The notes under the pieces were generated by a model that was not told where the DNA came from, made no database searches, and saw nothing but the letters and a program-made list of their open reading frames with translations. The position numbers were made by a program, and so were the translations under genes. Of a stretch of DNA of 8,155 bases, positions 1 to 5,284 are shown one piece after another. The stretch comes from Desulfobacca acetoxidans (GTDB lineage: Bacteria; Desulfobacterota; Desulfobaccia; Desulfobaccales; 0-14-0-80-60-11), in assembly GCA_020723225.1 (NCBI GenBank), contig DYJG01000096.1, positions 1 to 8,155 on the forward strand, read 5' to 3'. Numbering within the stretch: the stretch's first letter is position 1; the number at the start of each line of letters is the position of its first letter.

Positions 1-44
1 TTACGGCAGATGACCTTGAGATCTTCTTCTTTCTCAACTTTCAT
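1..44 (-). CDS. smpB: SsrA-binding protein SmpB, N-terminal fragment (putative)
   Basis: Only 14 codons are visible before the window ends; they read MKVEKEEDLKVICR and the next codon starts AA (Asn or Lys). SmpB proteins often begin with a short charged tail followed by a stretch like 'K-(I/V)-(I/V)-x-x-N-R-K-A', so a following Asn would fit. SmpB binds tmRNA and carries it to stalled ribosomes for trans-translation. The ATG lies 3 bp after the ptsI stop codon, which indicates co-transcription and probably translational coupling; no clear Shine-Dalgarno precedes it. The identification rests on a very short stretch plus the translation-related neighbourhood, so it is tentative. That a gene starts here is more secure than its name. 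Confidence 0.42.
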   Translation of the reverse strand, partial: MKVEKEEDLKVICR

Positions 45-47
45 AAT

Positions 48-1826
48 TTATGATTGGGCCATGGTGCGGCCGAACCGGAAAATCTCCGGAAAGCGGCGGT
101 TCAACTCCTGGGCCACGTACTCGTTGATTTCTTCCACGGTCACCAGACGCAGGACGTGGCGGGCGATCTTCCGGGCCGCCTCAATGGTGATCATGCGGAT
201 GATGTGCTTGGCGATGGGGATGGCAGATGCGTTCATGGATAATTCCGAGACCCCCAGCCCCAAAAGCACGGGGATATAGAGGGGATCCCCGGCCATCTCG
301 CCGCACATGGCCACGGGAATGCGGGCTATCCCGGCGGCGTGGACCACCTCCCGGATCATGCGCATCACCGCGGGGTGCAGCGGCTGATACATGGGCGCCA
401 CCTGCTTGTTGCCCCGATCGATTGCTAAAGCGTATTGTATCAGGTCATTGGTGCCGATGCTAAAGAAGTCTGCGTATTGGGCCAAGAGATTGGCCAGGGT
501 GACCGCGGCCGGCACTTCGATCATGGCCCCCACCGGCAAACGAGGGTCAAAGGGCAGGCCCTCCCGGGCCAGGTCCTGCTTGACTTCTTCCAGGAGGCGG
601 CGGCTCTCCTGCATCTCCCCGACACTTGAGATCAGCGGAAACATGACCCGGACCTGCCCGAAGGCCGAGGCCCTGAGGATGGCCTTTAGCTGGGTGCGGA
701 AGATATTCGTCTCCTTCAGGCAGAAGCGGATGGCCCGGAGCCCCAGGGCCGGATTCATTTCCGGCGCGTACTCCAGGGGGGAAAGAAACTTGTCGCCGCC
801 GATGTCCAGGGTGCGGATGGTCACCGTTTTGGGCCGCATGGCCTCCACCACCCTACAGTAATCCTGGAACAACTCCTCCTCCGTGGGCAGGTGCCGCTGC
901 CGGAGATAGAGAAACTCGGTGCGGTAGAGCCCCACCCCGTCCGCGCCGTATTTGAGCCCCAATTCCACCTCTTCCGGCAACTCGATATTGGCCTGGATGT
1001 GCGTGGGGTAGGCGTCCAGGGTGGTAGCCGGGAGGCCGCTGGATTGGGCCACCTTCTCCTTGAAGGCCTCGAAATCCTCCCGGCGGTCCCGGTAGAAACG
1101 GCTCATCTCCTCATCCGGGTCCAGGATGATTTGACCCGTCAACCCGTCCATGATCAGGGCGTCCCCGGTGGCGATCTCCCGGGTGGCGAAATCCACGCCC
1201 ACCACTGCCGGGATTTCCAGGGATTGGGCAATGATGGCGGTGTGGGAGGTGCGTCCGCCCCGTTCGGTAATAAACCCTAACACCTGGGAACGGGTCATCT
1301 GGGTGGCTTCCGCGGGGGAAAGGTCCCGGGCCACAAGAATTACCGGCTCCTGGGAGGAGAGGCTCAAGGCCTCCCTGCCCGCGAGAATGGTCTGCAACCG
1401 GCGGTAGACCTCTTCCACGTCCTGGATGCGGCCCTTGATGTAGGGGTCGCCGATGCCCTTAAACAGCTCCCGCACCTTCTGCCAGGCCTGGAACAGGGCC
1501 CATTCGGCATTGTAGCGTTCCTCCTGGATGAGCCTCTGGGTTTCCTCAAAAATCATCCGCTCTTTGAGCACCAGGATTTGCAGGTCCAGTAAGTGGGCGT
1601 GCTCCTGATATTCCGGGGACAGGGATTCTTTTAAGATGATGAGGTCTGATTCCGCCTGTTCCACGGCCTTCAGGAAGCGGCCGATCTCCTCGTTGATTTC
1701 TCCCGGGGAATAGAGAAGGCAGTAGTCGGGCTGGGCTTCCATCTTTTCCGCCAGCACCCTGGCGCGGCCCAGGACAATGCCCGGGGAGGCGGGAATACCT
1801 TGCAGAACCCGACTCTCACGCATCAT
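48..1826 (-). CDS. ptsI: PTS enzyme I (phosphoenolpyruvate-protein phosphotransferase)
   Basis: Cytoplasmic enzyme that takes phosphate from phosphoenolpyruvate onto its own histidine and passes it to HPr. At 592 residues it is complete and close to the usual ~570-590. The N-terminal half holds the HPr-binding helices and the phosphohistidine domain, with GGRTSHTAIIA around H195 as the phosphorylated residue. The C-terminal PEP-binding barrel shows GLYRTEFLYL (R302), RTLDIGGDK (R338), NPALGLRAIRF, MIEVPAAV (E437), SIGTNDLIQYALAIDRGN (N460, D461, R471) and MCGEMAGDP (C508, acid/base). There is no GAF domain, so it is not PtsP. The ATG overlaps the ptsH stop as ATGA (1823-1826); a second ATG follows directly, so initiation one codon later is possible. 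All catalytic residues are present and the gene looks functional. No PTS permease (EII) gene is in view. Confidence 0.97.
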   Translation of the reverse strand: MMRESRVLQGIPASPGIVLGRARVLAEKMEAQPDYCLLYSPGEINEEIGRFLKAVEQAESDLIILKESLSPEYQEHAHLLDLQILVLKERMIFEETQRLIQEERYNAEWALFQAWQKVRELFKGIGDPYIKGRIQDVEEVYRRLQTILAGREALSLSSQEPVILVARDLSPAEATQMTRSQVLGFITERGGRTSHTAIIAQSLEIPAVVGVDFATREIATGDALIMDGLTGQIILDPDEEMSRFYRDRREDFEAFKEKVAQSSGLPATTLDAYPTHIQANIELPEEVELGLKYGADGVGLYRTEFLYLRQRHLPTEEELFQDYCRVVEAMRPKTVTIRTLDIGGDKFLSPLEYAPEMNPALGLRAIRFCLKETNIFRTQLKAILRASAFGQVRVMFPLISSVGEMQESRRLLEEVKQDLAREGLPFDPRLPVGAMIEVPAAVTLANLLAQYADFFSIGTNDLIQYALAIDRGNKQVAPMYQPLHPAVMRMIREVVHAAGIARIPVAMCGEMAGDPLYIPVLLGLGVSELSMNASAIPIAKHIIRMITIEAARKIARHVLRLVTVEEINEYVAQELNRRFPEIFRFGRTMAQS

Positions 1827-2131
1827 TTTTCACCGAACTTGCTGGCAAACAGGGAAAACAAGGCGGCCGCGGCCTCCTGGGCCTGGGGACCGGTGGCCCT
1901 GAGCACCAGCCTGGTCCCCTGGGGGCAGTCCAGGGCCAGCAGGGCCAGGAGATCCTTGGCGTTGGCCTGGGTCCCGTCTTTTTCCAGGACCAGGTCACCT
2001 TCATACTTCCTGGCCAACATGGTGATTTGGGCCGCGGGGCGGGCATGGAGCCCCAGGCGGTTTTCCACCCAGAGTTCTTTTTCAATGACTGGGATTTTTG
2101 ATTTTTTGGGTGATACGGATAGCTTGGACAT
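1823..2131 (-). CDS. ptsH: HPr-family phosphocarrier protein (HPr/NPr-like)
   Basis: Small cytoplasmic phosphocarrier between enzyme I and EIIA domains. The active-site motif RLGLHARPAA places the phosphorylated histidine at H29. The second half (ALLALD at 63-68, then RATGPQAQEA) resembles E. coli NPr as much as HPr, so the partner could be a regulatory EIIA; I use ptsH for the family. The product is 102 residues against the usual 85-90, because about 14 extra residues rich in Lys, Ser and Pro precede the domain. The ATG at 2131 is the only ATG available, and it lacks a clear Shine-Dalgarno. By alignment to H29, the position of the regulatory Ser46 of Gram-positive HPr is Asp60 (codon 1952-1954), so HPr kinase could not phosphorylate it there. 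The gene is coupled to ptsI by ATGA and is separated from rsmI by a 157-bp repeat-rich gap. Confidence 0.93.
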   Translation of the reverse strand: MSKLSVSPKKSKIPVIEKELWVENRLGLHARPAAQITMLARKYEGDLVLEKDGTQANAKDLLALLALDCPQGTRLVLRATGPQAQEAAAALFSLFASKFGEK

Positions 2132-2147
2132 ATGTGAATTTAGCTTG

Positions 2148-2196
2148 TCAGCTTTCAGCTTTCAGCTATCAGCTATCAGCTATCAGCTATCAGCTA
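2148..2196. repeat. Heptanucleotide tandem repeat, 7 copies of TCAGCT(T/A)
   Basis: Read on the plus strand, seven consecutive 7-bp units run without interruption: two TCAGCTT and then five TCAGCTA. A degenerate unit, TAGCTTG, precedes them at 2141-2147, and a run of A follows. The array lies in the ptsH upstream region and ends 17 bp before the ptsH start codon. A tract of this type is prone to slippage, so copy number may vary between strains. Confidence 0.9.
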
Positions 2197-2226
2197 AAAA
2201 AACTGACATGCTCACCATTTCCCCAA

Positions 2227-2247
2227 TTCCCAAGTGTTACATGGGAA
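2227..2247. promoter_or_regulatory. 21-bp imperfect palindrome upstream of ptsH (candidate operator or hairpin)
   Basis: The outer arms TTCCCA (2227-2232) and TGGGAA (2242-2247) are exact complements. Inside them, one mismatched position is followed by a GT/AC pair around a 3-bp centre. It is the only clear dyad in the non-repetitive middle of the rsmI-ptsH gap, about 95 bp upstream of the ptsH start. The size and symmetry suit a dimeric regulator site or a small RNA hairpin. I recognise no specific regulator. Confidence 0.35.
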
Positions 2248-2288
2248 AGAATTGAAAGCTAACATCTGTTTAAGCTGAAAGCTGATGG

Positions 2289-3125
2289 CTACTTGACCCG
2301 GCCCTGGGCCTTCAAGGCCAAATAAGCCTGATACACCTCACGCCTGGGCATTTTCAGCTCTGCAGCCACCAACTCGGTGAGCTGCCGCCCCTGGAGACCG
2401 CTTTCCCGGGCCCTTTTCAGCAAGTAACCGACGAGGTCCACTTCCGGGGTCTCTTGTCCTTCGGGACAGGAGAGGACCAGGGCGCATTCCCCTTTGATTT
2501 CCCGGCCCGCAAGTTGAACCGCCACTTCCTGAACAGGCCCACGCCAGGCCTCTTCAAATTTCTTGGTCAGCTCCCGGACCACCAGCACCCGGCGGTTGGG
2601 CATCGCCGCCGCGATTTCCTCCATGGTGGCTAAGAGGCGCCGGGGGGATTCATATATTATAACCGCCCGGTCCTCATTCGCCAAGCGGCCCAACAATTCC
2701 CGGCGCTTGCCTTCCCGGACGGGAAGGAAACCCACAAAGACGACATCACCTTTGAACCCGGACATGGATAAAGCCGCCACCCCTGCGGCCGGGCCGGGCA
2801 CGGCCTCCACCTTGAGACCCGCATCCCAGGCCAGGGCCGCCAGATCGGCGCCGGGGTCGGAAAAGCCAGGGGTGCCCGCGTCGCTCACCAGGGCGATGTT
2901 TTGGCCTTCCTGGAGACGCCGGATCAGCTCCGGCCCCCGGGTCTTTTGGTTATGGGCGTGGTAGCTGATGAGAGGCGTGGAAATGCCGTAATGGGTGAGG
3001 AGCTTCCGGGTGTGGCGGGTGTCCTCCGCGGCGATCAGGTCCGCTTCCTTGAGGACCCGCAGCGCCCTCAAGGTAATGTCTTCCAGGTTGCCGATGGGAG
3101 TGGCGACGATATAGAGAATACCCAT
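2289..3125 (-). CDS. rsmI: 16S rRNA (cytidine(1402)-2'-O)-methyltransferase RsmI
   Basis: Methylates the 2'-hydroxyl of C1402 in the 16S rRNA decoding centre, using S-adenosylmethionine; it is a tetrapyrrole-methylase-fold (SPOUT-unrelated) enzyme. At 278 residues it has the usual length. Visible family motifs in order are ATPIGNLEDITLRAL (8-22), AAEDTRHTRKLL (32-43), SDAGTPGFSDPG (81-92), VPGPAAGVAALSMSG (109-123), YESPRRL (158-164), RELTKKFEE (184-192) and a KGE near 211-213. A helical C-terminal extension follows to the end. The start is the ATG at 3125 because the protein begins MGILYIVATPIGN, as relatives do, although no strong Shine-Dalgarno is present. Only a 51-bp gap with heptad repeats separates it from the upstream acetyltransferase gene. 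The identification is firm. Confidence 0.96.
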   Translation of the reverse strand: MGILYIVATPIGNLEDITLRALRVLKEADLIAAEDTRHTRKLLTHYGISTPLISYHAHNQKTRGPELIRRLQEGQNIALVSDAGTPGFSDPGADLAALAWDAGLKVEAVPGPAAGVAALSMSGFKGDVVFVGFLPVREGKRRELLGRLANEDRAVIIYESPRRLLATMEEIAAAMPNRRVLVVRELTKKFEEAWRGPVQEVAVQLAGREIKGECALVLSCPEGQETPEVDLVGYLLKRARESGLQGRQLTELVAAELKMPRREVYQAYLALKAQGRVK

Positions 3126-3133
3126 TAAAGACA

Positions 3134-3161
3134 GTTTTCGGTTTTCCGTTTTCGGTTTTTG
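3134..3161. repeat. Heptanucleotide tandem repeat, 4 copies of GTTTTNN (GNAT-rsmI gap)
   Basis: Four contiguous 7-bp units on the plus strand: GTTTTCG, GTTTTCC, GTTTTCG, GTTTTTG. They fill most of the 51-bp gap between the acetyltransferase stop and the rsmI start. A second four-unit GTTTTNN array in the same orientation lies at 4248-4275. The palindromes GGTTAACC (3161-3168) and CCGGCCGG (3167-3174) follow immediately. Confidence 0.85.
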
Positions 3162-3176
3162 GTTAACCGGCCGGGA

Positions 3177-3725
3177 CTAGGATTGGCGCCTCTTCTCCCA
3201 TTCCTGACGGTGCAGGCCAAAAAGGATGAGATCAATTTTTCGGCCGTCGAGGCAGATGTGCTCCCGCTGCACCCCTTCCTGGACGAAGCCGAGTTTTTCA
3301 TGGAGCCGGAGAGCCGGTTTGTTGGTAGCCAGGACCCCGGACTCGATTTTTTGGAGATTGAGGACGGTGAAGCCGTAATCCACCAAAAGTTTGGTGGCTT
3401 CCACCCCATATCCCTTCCGCCACTGGACCTCTTCGGTGATGATTACTCCGAAGTTGCAGACCGTATCCCGGCACCGGAAGTTATAAAAACCGCAGGTTCC
3501 CAGGGGTTCCGATTCCCGGCCGGTCTCATCGATGGCCACAATGACAAAAAAGGTCTTTTTCTCCTGGGTTATTTCCTTGATCCATCTCTCTTTCAAATCC
3601 TTGGTAATGGGCAGATAAAAATTAAATTGCTCGATCACCCCGGGGCTGTTGAACCAGGTGAGAAACCACCGGAAATAGGTGGATTCGATGGGTTTCAGGA
3701 CTACGTTTTCACCTTTGAGTTCCAT
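3177..3725 (-). CDS. GNAT-family N-acetyltransferase, RimJ/RimL type
   Basis: Predicted acetyl-CoA-dependent acetyltransferase of the RimJ/RimL subgroup (Acetyltransf_3-like), 182 residues, cytoplasmic. The opening follows the family pattern VLKPIE...W.NSPGV (9-30). The middle strand is LGTCGFYNF (75-83). The acetyl-CoA pyrophosphate loop is RKGYGVEA at 103-110, and ATNKPALRLHEKLGF (133-147) holds the conserved Asn and the C-terminal helix. The substrate cannot be read from sequence: ribosomal-protein N-termini (as for RimJ/RimI/RimL) would suit the neighbourhood, but the subgroup also includes enzymes acting on small molecules or antibiotics. The ATG at 3725 is supported by AAAGGTG at 3730-3736. 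This gene is not part of the usual rpsP-yraN-rsmI neighbourhood, and repeat-bearing gaps bound it on both sides, so it may be a later insertion. Confidence 0.85.
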   Translation of the reverse strand: MELKGENVVLKPIESTYFRWFLTWFNSPGVIEQFNFYLPITKDLKERWIKEITQEKKTFFVIVAIDETGRESEPLGTCGFYNFRCRDTVCNFGVIITEEVQWRKGYGVEATKLLVDYGFTVLNLQKIESGVLATNKPALRLHEKLGFVQEGVQREHICLDGRKIDLILFGLHRQEWEKRRQS

Positions 3726-3764
3726 CGTGCACCTTTATTTGGAATAACGCTCGCAGAAATTGGA

Positions 3765-3826
3765 TTTCTCTCTGCGTCTCTGCGGTTAAAAAAATTACCG
3801 CAGAGACGCAGTGGGCGCAGAGAAAA
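3765..3826. repeat. Long imperfect palindrome with 14-bp perfect arms (yraN-GNAT gap)
   Basis: The arms TGCGTCTCTGCGGT (3773-3786) and ACCGCAGAGACGCA (3797-3810) are perfectly complementary around a 10-bp A-rich loop. After an unequal internal loop the pairing resumes between TTTCTCT (3765-3771) and AGAGAAA (3819-3825). The right half also reads as a direct repeat CGCAGAGA / CGCAGTGGG / CGCAGAGAA (8-9-9 bp, 3799-3824). No T tract follows either arm, so it is not a classical terminator. I have the impression of similar short elements scattered between genes in related bacteria. Confidence 0.85.
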
Positions 3827-3852
3827 GATTATGCGCGGCCTCAGAAGGCCGC
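3822..3852 (-). terminator. Stem-loop over the yraN stop codon, weak terminator candidate
   Basis: In the transcript, GCGGCCT and AGGCCGC (plus-strand 3835-3852) form a perfect 7-bp, mostly GC stem around a 4-nt loop that contains the yraN TGA. A T-rich stretch, TAATCTTTTCT, starts a few bases after the stem and is interrupted, so termination would be weak at best. It may instead act as an mRNA 3'-end or processing hairpin before the acetyltransferase gene. Confidence 0.3.
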
Positions 3853-4197
3853 AGGGATAATATTCACCCGGGGCTGGTCTTCCTCCCAGGTGATCCCCAC
3901 CACGTCAAAGCGGATTTCCACCTCCCCGAGGCGCTTGCGCTGCAAATAATAATCCGCCAGCCTTTGCAGGCGGGCCTGCTTGGCCGGGGTCACCGCGTCC
4001 CGGGGGTCTTGGAACTTGTCGCTGCGTCGGGTTTTGACTTCAATAAAGACCAGGTCGCCTTCATGCCTGGCGATGAGGTCGATCTCCCCCAGGGGCGTGG
4101 TGTAGTTGCGCTCCAGGATCTTGTAGCCCTGCTTTTTCAGGGCCGCGGCCGCCAGGTTTTCACCGGCGTCGCCCAATAGTCGCCTGGGGTCTTTCAT
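3841..4197 (-). CDS. yraN: UPF0102 family protein YraN (nuclease-like fold)
   Basis: A 118-residue member of UPF0102, whose usual length is about 120. The family has a restriction-endonuclease-like (PD-(D/E)xK-type) fold, and its biological role is unsettled. The signature is intact: GDAGENLAAAALKKQGYKIL with E13 near the start, then GEIDLIARHEGDLVFIEVKTRR with D40 and the E53-x-K55 pair. Together these make the expected metal-binding set. I start at the ATG at 4197; a TTG codon just upstream (4200) extends the frame by one residue but is less likely. No convincing Shine-Dalgarno is seen. It lies downstream of rnhB, a very common pairing, which suggests a nucleic-acid role. Both flanking gaps carry the same 8-9-9 CGC repeat type. 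Confidence 0.92.
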   Translation of the reverse strand: MKDPRRLLGDAGENLAAAALKKQGYKILERNYTTPLGEIDLIARHEGDLVFIEVKTRRSDKFQDPRDAVTPAKQARLQRLADYYLQRKRLGEVEIRFDVVGITWEEDQPRVNIIPAAF

Positions 4198-4212
4198 CAA
4201 GAATCAATTTCT

Positions 4213-4238
4213 CGCAAAGACGCCAAGAACGCAAAGGA
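4213..4238. repeat. 8-9-9 direct repeat CGCAAAGA type (rnhB-yraN gap)
   Basis: Three adjacent units on the plus strand: CGCAAAGA (4213-4220), CGCCAAGAA (4221-4229) and CGCAAAGGA (4230-4238). The 8-9-9 spacing and CGC starts match the right half of the palindrome at 3799-3824, in the same orientation. The AACGCAAA within it (4228-4235) is complementary to TTTGCGTT in the neighbouring heptad array (4257-4264 and 4264-4271), so the gap can fold on itself. Confidence 0.7.
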
Positions 4239-4247
4239 AAAAAGATC

Positions 4248-4275
4248 GTTTTTCGTTTTGCGTTTTGCGTTTTTC
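4248..4275. repeat. Heptanucleotide tandem repeat, 4 copies of GTTTTNN (rnhB-yraN gap)
   Basis: Four contiguous units on the plus strand: GTTTTTC, GTTTTGC, GTTTTGC, GTTTTTC. Copy number, period and orientation equal those of the array at 3134-3161; only the last two bases of the unit differ. It lies 7 bp downstream, in the transcript sense, of the rnhB stop codon. The 85-bp gap is thus almost entirely repeat. Confidence 0.85.
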
Positions 4276-4282
4276 TTTAAAA

Positions 4283-4921
4283 TTATTCCTTGTCCGCCAC
4301 CCACTCCTTCACGCCGCTGAAGGTGCGGCGGTGGATGGGGCAGGGGCCCCAGCAGCGCAGGGCCTCCAGGTGTTCGGCGGTGGCGTAGCCTTTGTGCTGC
4401 GGGAAATTGTATTGGGGATATTGCCGGTGATAGGCGGTCATCAACCAGTCCCGGTGCACCTTGGCCAGGACCGCGGCCGCGGAAATGGAGGGGCATAAAT
4501 CGTCCCCCTTGACCACCGGCTGTTGGGGATAGGCCAGGGGCAGGGGATGGGGGCCGTCCACCAGCACCATCTCGGGGAGGAGCGACAGGGCCTGGACCGC
4601 CTGGGCCATGGCCTTGAGGCTGGCGGCCAGGATGCCTAAGCGCTCGATGTGCCGGGGACCCAGTTCCCGAACAGCAAAAGCCAGGGCCCGGCTCCGGATA
4701 TCGATATCCAGAGCGGTCCTGGCTTCAGGGGTAAGGAGCTTGGAGTCCCGGAGTCCGGGAAAACCGGCCTCCGGCGGCAGGATGACGGCCGCGGCCACCA
4801 CCGGCCCGGCCAGGGGACCCCGGCCCACTTCGTCCACGCCGGCGATTAAGGGAATCCCCTGTAAGCGCCAATAAGCCTCCGGGTCAGCAAAGACATGCTT
4901 GCCGGCCCGGAGCTTTTTCAT
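4283..4921 (-). CDS. rnhB: Ribonuclease HII
   Basis: Cleaves the RNA strand of RNA-DNA hybrids and incises at single ribonucleotides embedded in DNA, with divalent metal. At 212 residues it has normal length. The DEDD catalytic set is visible: D30 and E31 in GVDEVGRGPLAGPVVAAAV, D122 in LVDG, and D140 in KGDDLCPSISAAAVLAKVHRD. The D122-to-D140 spacing of 18 equals that of E. coli RNase HII (D108/D126). DSKLLT (59-64), HKGYATAEHLEAL and HRRTF near the C-terminus complete the family pattern. An N-terminal stretch of about 22 residues precedes the core. The ATG overlaps the rplS stop as ATGA (4918-4921), so translation is coupled to L19. yraN follows after an 85-bp repeat-filled gap. Confidence 0.96.
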   Translation of the reverse strand: MKKLRAGKHVFADPEAYWRLQGIPLIAGVDEVGRGPLAGPVVAAAVILPPEAGFPGLRDSKLLTPEARTALDIDIRSRALAFAVRELGPRHIERLGILAASLKAMAQAVQALSLLPEMVLVDGPHPLPLAYPQQPVVKGDDLCPSISAAAVLAKVHRDWLMTAYHRQYPQYNFPQHKGYATAEHLEALRCWGPCPIHRRTFSGVKEWVADKE

Positions 4922-5271
4922 GCCTGGGGGGTCCGCTTTTCTTTGATGCGGGCCGCTTTGCCCACCCGCTGGCGCAGGTAGTACAGGCGGCTGCGCCGCA
5001 CCGCGCCCCGGGTCAGGACCACTACTTGGTCGATGTTCGGGGAATGCATGGGGAAGATGCGCTCCACGCCCACGCCGTAAGAAACCTTCCGCACGGTGAA
5101 GGTGGAGCCGCTCAGCGCACCCCGCTTGCGGATGACCACGCCTTTGAAGACCTGAATCCGTTCCTTGTCCCCTTCCACGATACGCACGTGCACTTCCACG
5201 GTGTCTCCGGGCCTAAACGGGGGCAAATCCGCCCGCATCTGTTCCCGGGATATCTGAAATACGCGTTCCAT
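4918..5271 (-). CDS. rplS: 50S ribosomal protein L19
   Basis: Large-subunit protein located near the 30S interface (bridge B8 region). It is 117 residues, within the usual 114-120. Recognisable family stretches are FRPGDTVEVHVRIVEGDKERIQ (19-40), FKGVVIRKRGALSGSTFTVRK (42-62), YGVGVERIFPMHSP (65-78) and the basic tail RSRLYYLRQRVGKAARIKEK. The start ATG is fixed by AGGTGG at 5279-5284 with a 7-nt spacer; this Shine-Dalgarno overlaps the trmD stop codon. It is followed without gap by rnhB (ATGA overlap). The trmD-rplS order is conserved in most bacteria. Confidence 0.97.
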   Translation of the reverse strand: MERVFQISREQMRADLPPFRPGDTVEVHVRIVEGDKERIQVFKGVVIRKRGALSGSTFTVRKVSYGVGVERIFPMHSPNIDQVVVLTRGAVRRSRLYYLRQRVGKAARIKEKRTPQA

Positions 5272-5278
5272 AAAAATA

Positions 5279-5284
5279 CCACCT
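5279..5284 (-). promoter_or_regulatory. Ribosome binding site of rplS
   Basis: AGGTGG lies 7 nt before the rplS ATG and overlaps the trmD TAG (5283-5285). Ribosomes terminating on trmD would sit directly on the L19 initiation site. It fixes the rplS start. Confidence 0.8.

Larger units (their letters stand above)
2148..2285. repeat. 14-bp perfect inverted repeat across the rsmI-ptsH gap
   Basis: The left arm, TCAGCTTTCAGCTT at 2148-2161, consists of the first two units of the heptad array. The right arm, AAGCTGAAAGCTGA at 2272-2285, is its exact reverse complement and begins 3 bp after the rsmI stop codon. About 110 bp lie between the arms. In the minus-strand transcript the arms could pair and place the ptsH start close to the rsmI stop. 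Because the array is repetitive, several pairing registers exist. Any function is inferred. Confidence 0.75.

Noticed and set aside
2210..2223. GG-N10-GC spacing on the minus strand upstream of ptsH, as in sigma-54 promoters
   Set aside because: Beyond the two dinucleotides the match to TGGCAC-N5-TTGC is poor, and such spacing is common by chance in this sequence.
2292..2316. Hairpin at the 3' end of rsmI (CTTGA/TCAAG with an inner GGCC/GGCC)
   Set aside because: No T tract follows, the inner pairing is broken by unpaired bases, and it lies in coding sequence; not enough to call a terminator.
3159..3860. Plus-strand open frame of 233 codons opposite the acetyltransferase gene
   Set aside because: It is antisense to a gene with clear GNAT motifs and runs through the intergenic palindrome; no recognisable domain and no conserved start context.
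3765..4282. Repeat-filled gaps considered as a CRISPR array or IS remnants
   Set aside because: Units are 7-9 bp and contiguous without spacers, and no transposase fragment or target-site duplication is visible.
4197..4496. Second minus-strand reading frame within rnhB reaching yraN
   Set aside because: It is an out-of-frame shadow of the rnhB 3' half and reads through the heptad repeats; the rnhB frame carries the catalytic motifs.
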